The translations under genes and the position numbers were made by a program. This document shows, piece by piece, positions 17,305 through 25,675 of a stretch of DNA of 29,099 nt. Each line of letters begins with the position of its first letter. Within the stretch, counting starts at the first letter, position 1. Source of the DNA: an uncultured Clostridia bacterium (GTDB lineage Bacteria > Bacillota > Clostridia > TANB77 > UBA1234); contig CAKPEF010000021.1 of the NCBI GenBank assembly GCA_934149305.1, positions 1-29,099 of the forward strand, written 5' to 3'. Under the pieces are notes generated by a model, which had not been told where the DNA came from, ran no database searches, and saw only the letters and a list, made by a program, of their open reading frames with translations.

Positions 17305-17332
17305 ATTATATCATAATTCATCTTTGTGACAA
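17305..17332 (-). promoter_or_regulatory. SigA-type promoter of the lipoprotein gene
   Basis: On the minus strand TTGTCA (17332-17327), a 16-bp spacer and a perfect TATAAT (17310-17305). The leader of about 55 bases contains AACATAACC at 17275-17267, a near match to a motif seen before several other genes here. Confidence 0.65.
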
Positions 17333-17348
17333 TAAAAAGTCGAAATTT

Positions 17349-17395
17349 GTAACAAAAAATGGGAACATAAAATAAAATGTCCCCCTTTTTGTTAC
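17349..17395. terminator. Terminator of the orphan gene at 17427
   Basis: A long hairpin: GTAACAAAAA-x2-GGGAACAT (17349-17368) pairs with ATGTCCCCCTTTTTGTTAC (17377-17395). The inner GC-rich stem is followed on both strands by a T-tract, so it could stop transcription in either direction. Confidence 0.7.
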
Positions 17396-17426
17396 CTTTG
17401 CATAGCAAAATTGCTATTGCTTTTTG

Positions 17427-17750
17427 TTAAAGAATCCTTTGAAACTTTAGTACATCAGTAAAGTACTCCATGCTCCTCTGATCTGCAAACGCAAATGTAA
17501 ACTCTATGCCTCCATTTTTCAAATACCGTACCATTTTAATCTTTGCACCCTTGCACATTGCAACTCTTAAAACCGTTTTGAAAAGGTTGTATTTTCCCAT
17601 TCTTTCGATTTCTTGCGAGTTTCCTTTTGCCAAGTCTGCTGCTCTCTTCCATTCTGCAATTGAGCCTTGATTTTGTGGTGTTGCAAAGCATTCCTCAAAC
17701 ATAAATGTAACAACTGCATCATACGAATTGATTCGAATGAAATTTGGCAT
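17427..17750 (-). CDS. Hypothetical protein, second orphan gene of atypical composition
   Basis: An unrecognised soluble protein of 107 residues starting MPNFIRINSYDAVVTFMFEE and ending VLKFQRIL, with a basic middle (KTVLRVAMCKGAKIKMVRYLK). It has no signal peptide, membrane segment or known motif. I chose the ATG at 17750 because AAAGGA lies 9-10 bases before it; the frame is open to an ATG seven codons further up, which would put this site inside the gene. As with the orphan at 5328, third-codon positions hold more C and G than in the neighbours. It has its own promoter, a palindrome at the start of its leader and a strong terminator. Likely an acquired, independently regulated gene; function unknown. 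Confidence 0.72.
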   Translation of the reverse strand: MPNFIRINSYDAVVTFMFEECFATPQNQGSIAEWKRAADLAKGNSQEIERMGKYNLFKTVLRVAMCKGAKIKMVRYLKNGGIEFTFAFADQRSMEYFTDVLKFQRIL

Positions 17751-17788
17751 CACAGCGTTTCCTTTCTTCATGAATTATCATATTTTTT

Positions 17789-17804
17789 CACTAAATTTTT
17801 AGTG
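17789..17804. promoter_or_regulatory. Palindrome at the transcript start of the orphan gene
   Basis: CACTAAATTTTTAGTG, a 7-bp perfect inverted repeat with a 2-base centre, begins about where transcription from the TATAAT box would start. It could be an operator or a 5' stabilising hairpin. Confidence 0.4.
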
Positions 17805-17812
17805 CAAGAAGT

Positions 17813-17840
17813 ATTATATCATGAATTTTACTAAAATCAA
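17813..17840 (-). promoter_or_regulatory. SigA-type promoter of the orphan gene at 17427
   Basis: On the minus strand TTGATT (17840-17835), a 16-bp spacer and TATAAT (17818-17813), about 60 bases before the chosen start codon. Confidence 0.6.
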
Positions 17841-17896
17841 TTAAATTTTATTTGTCAAAGATAGTTTGAACTACTATTTGTTTTTGCCTCATATTT

Positions 17897-19505
17897 CTAT
17901 CCACCCATATTCATGTTTGTGTATGAACGACCTTTTAATGTTGTTATTACTGTATCTTCATATTTCTCACCTTTATATACTTCTAATATTTCAAATTCTG
18001 CTTTTACTGCATTTAATTTATCAAAATCTGGTTCTTGTTCATATTCTATATCAAATAGTTGTGGATTCATTGTATCTTCTAACTCTAGTATATATTCTTT
18101 TGTTCGATCTATTGTTAGTTTTAATTTTTTTACTCTTGAATTTGCTTTAAATAGTTTTTCATTTTTTGCATATCCATTTACTATGTAAAATCCAGTTAGA
18201 CCGTTTTTCCACCCTGTAAAAACTGGTTCATTCCAAGGTGAACCGCCAATTTCTAACACGTTCTTTATATTCATCATATGTAATCGGAGTATGTGTTTTG
18301 GTGATATTATCATAGTTAAAGCAATAGTCAAGATATCTGTCACCCTTTTGAGCCTCTTTAATTTGAAGTTCTTCAAATTCTTCTTTTGTCATTAGTCTCC
18401 AACAATCTTCAGTTTGTATCATGCCATAATTTTCAGGGCCATGCCAACCATATTGTTGCATTCGTAGTGTTATTTTTTCTCCAATTTCATCTCCTTTTAC
18501 GCCTTCTACCCATGCTTTGCCTATACTGTCATTCCCTAAATTCTCTACAGAATAATCATAGCCATTCATTTTCAATGTTGATGTTGCATTATATGAAATA
18601 GCTGTTGAATAATAATCTCCGCCACCATCGCCATCAAAATCACAATACTTGCCTCCCGCTTCTGCTAAAATAGTATCTATCTCTTTTTCCAACTTTTCTT
18701 TATCAATATTTTTTGAGTCTAAAAATTCACTAATATTTTCCCATTCCACCGGTCCTAAACCATTATTAAAGCGTTCCACTAGTCTAAGTAAACCATACTC
18801 ATAATTATCATAGCTTAATGCAACTTTCAAATCATCAGAAAACTGCAACACCTTTGTTGGTTTTATCACTTCTATTTCCGCTTCTCTTTTTTCTAATATA
18901 TTGCACATTAGTTTTGAGACTTCTGCTCTTGTTAAGTTGCCTTCCAAGTCGAAGTAGCCATCTTTTCCATTCATTATTTTTTCTTTTACTGCTGTGGTTA
19001 CATATTCTTTTTGAGTTTCACTCATTTTGCTACTATCTGAAAACGCTTTTAGTATTTCTGTTTTTTCTTCTGATGAAATGTTTTTTGCGTCTAAATTCAT
19101 ACTTTTGCATACTGCCACTACTACTTCTTCTCTTGTCATTGGTTTTGTTGGATAAAATGTGTACTCGCCGTTTTCTTCTTTTGAGTTTATTATGTATTCT
19201 TTTGCTATGTCTATATATTTTTTAGACCATCTTGTTTCTTCTACATCTGTATATTTTGTTTCGCCACTTACTTGATTTAGCTTCAATGTTTCTACTAATA
19301 TTTTTGCAAATTGTTCTCTGGTTACACTTTCATTTGGTTTAAATGCTCCATCTTCAAAGCCATTTAGCACTCCTTTGTCTGACATTTTTTCGATTACTTC
19401 TTTTGCCCAGTGGCCATCTAAGTCATTAAATGTTTTGGCAAGTGCTACGCTATTAAACATTGTTATTATTACCAATATTGTTATTACGAGTTTTATTTTT
19501 TTCAT
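17897..19505 (-). pseudogene. SLH-domain surface protein, frameshifted tandem paralog
   Basis: The upstream frame (19505 to 18228) gives a signal peptide, three SLH repeats and the front half of a NADase-type glycan-binding-like domain, then runs into a stop. The missing second half (FTGWKNGLTGFYIVNGYAKN to YTNMNMGG) continues in another frame down to 17897. Compared with the intact paralog at 19632-21233 the break is at about 18249-18256, in GTTAGAAATTGGCGG; removing one base restores an ORF of about 535 codons, matching the paralog's 533. The total length, 1609 bases, is one more than a multiple of three. The rest is well conserved, so this is a recent loss, a phase-variation event or a sequencing error. 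The first 200 residues are almost identical to the paralog; residues 220-300 have diverged strongly. Confidence 0.85.
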
Positions 19506-19532
19506 ATTATTTTACCCCCTTTTTTTATGTTT

Positions 19533-19571
19533 GGTTGTGTTGATTGTTTTTATGGAGCACGCTTAAGCTCC
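19533..19571. repeat. Leader motif plus short palindromic repeat, copy 3
   Basis: GGTTGTGTT (19533-19541) followed by GATTGTTTTTAT and the palindrome GGAGCACGCTTAAGCTCC (19554-19571), then GCTACAT. It lies upstream of the frameshifted SLH gene and is duplicated almost exactly upstream of the intact paralog. Confidence 0.65.
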
Positions 19572-19631
19572 GCTACATGTTAATCTACATACCGTTGGAA
19601 TGATGCTAATTATTGTTTTTGCCTCATTTTC

Positions 19632-21233
19632 CTAGCCACCCATATGCATATTGGTGTATGAATGACCTTTTAATGTTGTTATTACCGTATCTTCATATTT
19701 TTCGCCCTTATACACTTCTAATATTTCAAATTCTGCTTTTATTGCATCTAATTTATCAAGGTTAGGTTCTTGTTCATATCTTATATCAAATAGCTGTGGA
19801 TTCATTGTATCTTCTAACTCTAGTATATATTCTTTTCTTCCATCTATTGTTAGTTTTAATTTTTTCACTCTTGAATTTGCTTTAAATAGTTTTTCATTTT
19901 TGGCATATCCATTTACTATGTAAAATCCTGTTAAACCGTTTTTCCAACCTGTAAAGCTCTTTTCATGTACATTAGCATAAGTTCCCCACCAACCAAATTT
20001 TCTAACATATTCTTTATATTCTTCATATGTTCTTGGCTCATATGTAGTCTCTTTTTCTCCACTATAACAATAAGAATAATGGTTATCATCCTTTTGAGCT
20101 TTTTCAAATTCCTCTTTTGTCATTAGTCTCCAACCATCTTCGGTTTGTACCATACCCAAATTGTCAGGCCAGCTCCAGCCATATTGTTGCATTTTTAATG
20201 TTATTTTTTCTCCAATTCCATCTCCTTTTACACCTTCTACCCATGCAGTAACTAATCCATCATCATCTAGGTTTTTTACAGAATAATCATAGCCTTTTAC
20301 TTCTAATGTTGATGTTGCATTATATGAAATTCCTGTAGAATATCCATCTCCCAAATCATAAAGATCACAGTACTTTTCTCCTATTTTTTCCCAAAAAGAC
20401 TCATATTCCTCATTGATCCTTTCTTTACTTATACCATTTATTTTCAAAAATTTAGAAAAGTCATCATCAATAGCATAACCTTCTGAGCCATCTATAAGTC
20501 CTCGTAGCCACAATGGTCGTTTATAACTCTCACTTTCATATCTCAAAATAGTAGCTATAGTATCAGAAAGTTGCAACACTTTTGTTGGTTTTATTACTTC
20601 TATTTCTGTCTCTCTTTTTTCTAATATATTGTACATTAGTTTTGATACTTCTGCTCTTGTTAAGTTGCCTTCCAAGTCGAAGTAGCCATCTTTTCCATTC
20701 ATTATTTTTTCTTTTACTGCTGTGGTTACATATTCTTTTTGAGTTTCATTCATTTTGCTACTATCTGAAAATGCTTTTAGTATTTCTGTTTTTTCTTCTG
20801 ATGAAATGTTTTTTGTATCTAAATTCATACTTTTGCATACTGCCACTACTACTTCTTCCCTTGTCATTGGTTTTGTTGGATAAAATGTGTACTCGCCATT
20901 TTCTTCTTTTGAGTTTATTATGTATTCTTTTGCTATGTCTATATATTTTCTAGACCATCTTGTTTCTTCTACATCTGTATATTTTGTTTCGCCACTTACT
21001 TGATTTAGTTTCAATGTTTCTACTAATATTTTTGCAAATTGTTCTCTTGTTACACTTTCATTTGGTTTAAATGTTCCGTCTTCAAAGCCATTTAGCACTC
21101 CTTTGTCTGACATTTTTTCGATTACTTCTTTTGCCCAGTGGCCATCTAGGTCATTAAATGTTTTGGCAAGTGCTACGCTATTAAACATTGTTATTATTAC
21201 CAATATTGTTATTACGAGTTTTATTTTTTTCAT
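19632..21233 (-). CDS. SLH-domain surface protein with C-terminal NADase-type glycan-binding-like domain
   Basis: A 533-residue exported protein. Residues 1-23 are a signal peptide (cleavage expected after ALA). Three SLH repeats follow: about 24-76 (DLDGHWAKEVIEKMSDKG), 84-140 (YTDVEETRWSRKYID) and 150-206 (with LTRAEVSKLM); these normally hold a protein to pyruvylated cell-wall polymer. Residues 215-300 are unassigned. Residues 301-347 (YNATSTL ... TAWVEGVKGDGIGEKITL) and 436-533 (FYIVNGYAKNEKLFKANSRVKKLKL ... LEVYKGEKYEDTVI) match the two halves of what I know as the NADase-type glycan-binding domain, separated by an unusual insert of about 90 residues rich in W, Y and E. A GGGGG ribosome-binding site precedes ATG. 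No enzyme domain is visible, so a wall-bound carbohydrate-binding role is the best inference. Confidence 0.88.
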   Translation of the reverse strand: MKKIKLVITILVIITMFNSVALAKTFNDLDGHWAKEVIEKMSDKGVLNGFEDGTFKPNESVTREQFAKILVETLKLNQVSGETKYTDVEETRWSRKYIDIAKEYIINSKEENGEYTFYPTKPMTREEVVVAVCKSMNLDTKNISSEEKTEILKAFSDSSKMNETQKEYVTTAVKEKIMNGKDGYFDLEGNLTRAEVSKLMYNILEKRETEIEVIKPTKVLQLSDTIATILRYESESYKRPLWLRGLIDGSEGYAIDDDFSKFLKINGISKERINEEYESFWEKIGEKYCDLYDLGDGYSTGISYNATSTLEVKGYDYSVKNLDDDGLVTAWVEGVKGDGIGEKITLKMQQYGWSWPDNLGMVQTEDGWRLMTKEEFEKAQKDDNHYSYCYSGEKETTYEPRTYEEYKEYVRKFGWWGTYANVHEKSFTGWKNGLTGFYIVNGYAKNEKLFKANSRVKKLKLTIDGRKEYILELEDTMNPQLFDIRYEQEPNLDKLDAIKAEFEILEVYKGEKYEDTVITTLKGHSYTNMHMGG

Positions 21234-21260
21234 ATTATTTTACCCCCTTTTTTTATGTTT

Positions 21261-21299
21261 GGTTGTGTTGATTGTTTTCATGGAGCACACTTAAGCTCC
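21261..21299. repeat. Leader motif plus short palindromic repeat, copy 4
   Basis: GGTTGTGTT (21261-21269), GATTGTTTTCAT and GGAGCACACTTAAGCTCC (21282-21299), then GCTACAT. The 65 bp next to the start codon match the region before the second SLH gene with only a couple of differences, so it was duplicated with the gene. Confidence 0.65.
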
Positions 21300-21336
21300 G
21301 CTACATATTTTGGTGTCTAAGGCTAGTTATTCTTTT

Positions 21337-24300
21337 TTATTCTAACTTTAGTTGTTCCCAGATTTCTTCTTTCTTCATTTCATGTAATGTTTTAAAGTCA
21401 TTGCCGAGTTTTTTATCGAACTGGCAGATTACTTTGTAGTCACAATATGCGCATGGTGTTTTGCCTTTGCATTTTACTGGTTGATTTTTTATTTTGCCAG
21501 ATAGTATTTCTTCACATAGACTTCTTAATGTTTTTCTTACATGAAATCTTAGTTTTTCAAATTCTTCTTCCGTTGGAACATATGTTTTTCCTGTGTATTT
21601 TTCTTTCGATATTTTTAAGTTTAGGTTATTTGATTCTGATGTCATTCCTGTATCCATTGCTTTTATTAGTCTTGTGTTTGCTACTATCATTCCGTTCATT
21701 CTTAGTGATTTTCTTATTTGTTCTTCTATTTCTTCACCTCCAATGTTTTTTGATGTTTTTATCATTGGGTCATCTAACTTTAGATATAAGATTCCTCCTG
21801 GCATTGCTTCAAGCTCATCCACTGCATCCATGTATGTTATAAGCTGTACTTCTAGCCCTGAATATACATTAAATAGTTTCATTTCTTTGCTATATGATTT
21901 GTAATCTATTATTCTTATGTATTTTCCCTCTTCAGTTTTTGCTATATCCACTCTATCTATCTTTCCACTTAATAATACTTTTTGCCCGTTTTCTAATTCT
22001 ATTTCTATGGCATTTACTTTTTTGTCTTTTCCAAACTCTAACTCGCTTGCTACAACTTCGAAATCGCTTTCTTTTATTTGCAATACTATTGTCCAGATTA
22101 CTCTTTTTATAAGTTTCTTTAGTTTTAAGCTAAGTTGTTTCATTTTATTAGTGCTTGTCATTATATTAGATTTGAAATCCACTAAAACATCATCTACAAT
22201 GTTTGATACTATTTCATCACTTTTTTCCTTTTCTATATCTCTAAAACTTATATTTCTCTCTAACAAGTAGTTTGAAAATCTTTCAATTATTTCATGTAAA
22301 AATATTCCAACATCTGGTGTATCTAGCTTATATACTTTTCTTTCTTTTGCGTTTAATCCATACTGCAAGTAATATTTAAAAGGACAATTAGCATATGTCT
22401 CTAGTTTTGATACGCTTGTATTCATTTCGTTTCCATATAACTTATTTGCGCTTTCTTTGCTTATATACTCTATTGTATTTTTATAATTTAGTCCCTCTTC
22501 AATATATGAGATTCTTTCTTTTTGATTTTCGGCAAACCATAGATATATTTTCTTCCATTCTTCTGATTTACTTTCACCATCTAGTTCCTCTCTTATATCA
22601 TTTAACAAGTTGGGCACTGTAGAATTTATAGTATTTACCTTTTCTTTTAATGTTTCTTTTGCTATTACATCACTACTGATTTTTATGTTAGGAAATATTC
22701 TTTTCAAACTATTTATTACCTCTGATGGTCTAAGTGCTTTTCCATCTGTATCTGATATTGGATATGATAGATGAAGCTCATCTGTCGGTGTTGTTAATAC
22801 TTTATAGATATTAAAGTTTTCTTCTAATAAAAGCATTTTTGTATCCTTTGCGATTTCGACTCCGCCATCTAATAATTCGTTTCTTTCATTATCATTTATA
22901 AATCCCTCATCATTATATGGCATTGGAAAAACGCCGTCATTTAAACCTATTACAAATAGCACTTTTATATTTGAATTTCTAGTTCTACTAACATCTCCTA
23001 TCACAACATGGTCTCTAGTTGTTGGAAGTATTCCTATTTGATTTTGCATTATTCCTTGTTTTAATATATTTTTAAATCTATCAAATGAAACAACTTCTTC
23101 ACCAAGTACCATTACAATTTCATCTAATAATTTTATAAATATATTCCATACTTGTATGTATGTGTTTGTTATCTCTATTTCGGTTTCGCTTGGATTTTCT
23201 TTTTCTTTTAACTTCTTTATCTTGTTTTGTATATTTTCATATGCTTTTATTTCTATAAGAAAGTTATATAGCTCTTTTGCTATTTCAGATACTTTTTTCT
23301 GTTTTGAAAACTTATTTTTAAATTCTACAATTGGCTCTATTACTTGTCTTCTTATCTGATTTATTTTTTCTAAGTCTGATTTACCCAATGTCCATTCTTT
23401 AAGCCATGTATTCCCTTTTATGCCCCATTCTAGCACATAATTTTCTAATCTATCTATATCGTTTACATCTTCTACATTTGTAAGTCCTGTCTTTAGATAA
23501 TTAAAGATTGATTCATATGAGTAATTGCTTGTACATATATCTAAAAGCATAGACACTAATGTTATAAGAGGTTGTGCAGAAAGTTCATGCTTATCATCAA
23601 AGAAGTATGGAATATTGTACTTGGTAAAAATCATCTTGAAATTGTTTTTATAACTATCTATGTTTCTTGTAACTATAGCTATATTCTCGTATCTTAAGTT
23701 TTCATCTCTTACTTTTTCTAAGATTTTTATAGCGATATTTTCTATTTCCTCATATGGATTTTTTTCTATTCGTATATCTATGTTTTTTGTCTTTTCTTCG
23801 TATTTTTTTATAAATGTCGAATTATAGTTTTCTTCTAAATGTTTTAATTCTATATTATTAAATCTCTTTTGCTCACTCAAATATATTGCCTCTACATTAT
23901 TTTCTTTTGATAATTTTTGATATGTTTTTTTATTTAGTAAAAACATATTGTTATCCGAATCATCTAATGTAAGAAGTATAGATACATCTGCGACTTTTTC
24001 TAATTCGTTTATTATATTTAATTCTTGTGGTGTAAAGCCATCGAAGCCATCTATCCATATCTTAGCACCTTTTACTATCTCCGAATTTTTTATAAGCTCT
24101 GACATTTTTGTATATTCATCATCTTTATCCATGTAACTTCCTTGATTTTTTTCTTCGAAAGCTTCGTATATAAAAATCAAGTCATCTAGTTTCATTTTTA
24201 GGTATTCGCTTTTTGGTGCAAAGCTTTTTAATATCTCTGGTGTTACATTATATCTTTTAAACTCTGAAATCATATCACTCACAGTTGTAACTAATCCTAG

Positions 24301-24636
24301 ATTTTTAGAAACACCATTAAGAACTTTTAGCTTATTTTCGTTTTTGCTCATTATATAATAAAGCAACATAGTTTTAGCCGCAGTATCTAGTGTATCTTTT
24401 TTAAATCCATGCTCATTGTATATTCGATGGCACAATCTTTTAAATGTAACAACCTCCGCTTTTATAATTCCACCTCTGCCAATTATCTTTGAAAGGTCGA
24501 CCTCAGCTGTAAGTGAAAATTGTTCTGGCACAATGTAAAGTAAGGGGCCCTCATAAGCCCCTTTTATATTTTCTTTTATCTCATTCATTGCAAAGTATGT
24601 TTTACCACATCCACTGCGTCCATAAATTATTTTCAA
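21337..24636 (-). CDS. addB: ATP-dependent helicase/nuclease subunit B (AddB)
   Basis: Second subunit of AddAB, supplying a nuclease and an inactive-helicase scaffold that binds Chi. The 1099-residue protein begins MKIIYGRSGCGKTYFAMNEI with its Walker A loop. The C-terminal nuclease has GKIDRVDIAKTEEGKYIRIIDYKSYSK. The iron-sulfur cluster cysteines are present: one in YANCPFKYYLQYG and the set C1062, C1065, C1071 (C-x2-C-x5-C) at the C-terminus. Start codon is TTG, chosen because AGGAGG lies 8 bases upstream and the Walker loop begins at residue 6; no ATG could serve. It starts 19 bases after scpB and is probably cotranscribed with it. addA is 5.5 kb downstream, behind an accessory block. Confidence 0.96.
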   Translation of the reverse strand: MKIIYGRSGCGKTYFAMNEIKENIKGAYEGPLLYIVPEQFSLTAEVDLSKIIGRGGIIKAEVVTFKRLCHRIYNEHGFKKDTLDTAAKTMLLYYIMSKNENKLKVLNGVSKNLGLVTTVSDMISEFKRYNVTPEILKSFAPKSEYLKMKLDDLIFIYEAFEEKNQGSYMDKDDEYTKMSELIKNSEIVKGAKIWIDGFDGFTPQELNIINELEKVADVSILLTLDDSDNNMFLLNKKTYQKLSKENNVEAIYLSEQKRFNNIELKHLEENYNSTFIKKYEEKTKNIDIRIEKNPYEEIENIAIKILEKVRDENLRYENIAIVTRNIDSYKNNFKMIFTKYNIPYFFDDKHELSAQPLITLVSMLLDICTSNYSYESIFNYLKTGLTNVEDVNDIDRLENYVLEWGIKGNTWLKEWTLGKSDLEKINQIRRQVIEPIVEFKNKFSKQKKVSEIAKELYNFLIEIKAYENIQNKIKKLKEKENPSETEIEITNTYIQVWNIFIKLLDEIVMVLGEEVVSFDRFKNILKQGIMQNQIGILPTTRDHVVIGDVSRTRNSNIKVLFVIGLNDGVFPMPYNDEGFINDNERNELLDGGVEIAKDTKMLLLEENFNIYKVLTTPTDELHLSYPISDTDGKALRPSEVINSLKRIFPNIKISSDVIAKETLKEKVNTINSTVPNLLNDIREELDGESKSEEWKKIYLWFAENQKERISYIEEGLNYKNTIEYISKESANKLYGNEMNTSVSKLETYANCPFKYYLQYGLNAKERKVYKLDTPDVGIFLHEIIERFSNYLLERNISFRDIEKEKSDEIVSNIVDDVLVDFKSNIMTSTNKMKQLSLKLKKLIKRVIWTIVLQIKESDFEVVASELEFGKDKKVNAIEIELENGQKVLLSGKIDRVDIAKTEEGKYIRIIDYKSYSKEMKLFNVYSGLEVQLITYMDAVDELEAMPGGILYLKLDDPMIKTSKNIGGEEIEEQIRKSLRMNGMIVANTRLIKAMDTGMTSESNNLNLKISKEKYTGKTYVPTEEEFEKLRFHVRKTLRSLCEEILSGKIKNQPVKCKGKTPCAYCDYKVICQFDKKLGNDFKTLHEMKKEEIWEQLKLE

Positions 24637-24655
24637 TTATTGTACCTCCTTAGTT

Positions 24656-25228
24656 TTAAGCATTTTCTTCTGTAGATAACTCTTCTTCGATTTTCATTTG
24701 CTCATCAACTTCTTCTTTAAGCTTTGGTAGTTCTGGCAAGTCTTTTATAGAATTATACCCGAACATCTTTAAGAATTCATCGGTCGTTCTATACATCATT
24801 GGTCTTCCTGGTGCATCCATTTTTCCTGCTTCTTCAACTAAGTTATACTCTAACAATTTGTTTAATGCACTATCTGATGAAACACCTCTTATTTTTTCCA
24901 TTTCAGCCCTTGTCACATTTTGATTATATGCAACTATTGATAATACCTCAAAAGCAGCTTGCGACAAATTTGGCTTTGGTCTATTATCTAGCATTGTACA
25001 AATATATGTATAGTATTTTTCAAGTGTTGCAAGCTGATAGGATTCTTTTACTTCTAATAATTGTATTCCACTTTTTCTTTCTATTAAATTTTGTTTTAAT
25101 GTGCTAAGTGCTTCTAAGACATCTTCTTTTTCGCATCCTGTCACATCACATAAAACTTTTATATTTACCATCTTTCCGCTTGCAAAAAGCAATGCTTCAA
25201 TAAGTCCAACTAATTCTTCTTTTTCCAT
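24656..25228 (-). CDS. scpB: Segregation and condensation protein B (ScpB)
   Basis: Winged-helix partner of the SMC-ScpA condensin that organises and segregates the chromosome. The 190-residue product has the family's N-terminal EALLFASGKMVNIKVL, the central ATLEKYYTYI and LSQAAFEVLSIVAYNQNVTRAEMEKIRGVSSDSAL, and C-terminal DAPGRPMMYRTTDEFLKMFG. Length is normal, with an acidic tail. scpA, usually next door, is not in the window. The ribosome-binding site is AGAGGA. It is first in a unit with addB. The leader carries the motif GGTTGTGTT (25252-25260, reverse strand AACACAACC). Confidence 0.95.
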   Translation of the reverse strand: MEKEELVGLIEALLFASGKMVNIKVLCDVTGCEKEDVLEALSTLKQNLIERKSGIQLLEVKESYQLATLEKYYTYICTMLDNRPKPNLSQAAFEVLSIVAYNQNVTRAEMEKIRGVSSDSALNKLLEYNLVEEAGKMDAPGRPMMYRTTDEFLKMFGYNSIKDLPELPKLKEEVDEQMKIEEELSTEENA

Positions 25229-25370
25229 TTTTTAATCCTCTCTTTATCTGTGGTTGTGTTGTTTATTTTTTAATTTCATTTTAGTATGCTGTTAGTATTT
25301 AGGGTTTCATAAATCCACTTAAGCTACTTGTGCTTTATAAATCGACTTATGCAGCTTTTTTAGTTTTTAT

Positions 25371-25673
25371 GGAGCACACTGTGCTCCGCTACATAATTGC
25401 ATTATATTTTAAATTTTGATGCATTTATTTGAAAAATCATATTATTTACTTTTTTAATGTACTATTATCAATTAGAGTTTGTAGCGGAGCACAGTGTGCT
25501 CCATTACATAATTGTATGATATTTTAAATTTTGATGCATTTATTTGAAAAATTATATTATTTACTTTTTTAATGTACTATTATCAATTAGAGTTTGTAGC
25601 GGAGCACAGTGTGCTCCATTACATAATTGTATGATATTTTAAATTTTGATGCATTTATTTGAAAAATTATATT
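25371..25673. repeat. 115-bp tandem repeat containing the short palindrome (copies 5-7)
   Basis: Two full units (25391-25505 and 25506-25620) and a partial third (25621-25673) repeat with an exact 115-bp period. The palindromes at 25371-25387 (centre C), 25486-25502 and 25601-25617 (centre G) are spaced exactly 115 bp; the first is in the opposite orientation in its flanks. Each unit carries TTTGATGCATTTATTTGAAA, related to the right flank of copy 1. Units differ by about four bases. The array stops about three bases short of the plsC stop codon. The remaining 25229-25370 holds no gene; near 25300-25350 are CTTAAGC-type small inverted repeats. Confidence 0.85.
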
Positions 25674-25675
25674 CT

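Noticed and set aside
18228..18376. Two separate overlapping genes, or programmed frameshifting, at the SLH gene
   Set aside because: The downstream frame has no ribosome-binding site or start, its product begins mid-domain relative to the intact paralog, and no slippery heptamer or pseudoknot was obvious.
24544..24561. GGGG/CCCC hairpin followed by TTTTATATTTT, looking like a plus-strand terminator
   Set aside because: It is inside the conserved 5' end of addB, where it encodes KGAYEGPLLYIVPEQ; no plus-strand gene ends there.
25371..25673. Tandem array considered as CRISPR
   Set aside because: Units repeat over their whole 115 bp without variable spacers, and no cas genes are present.
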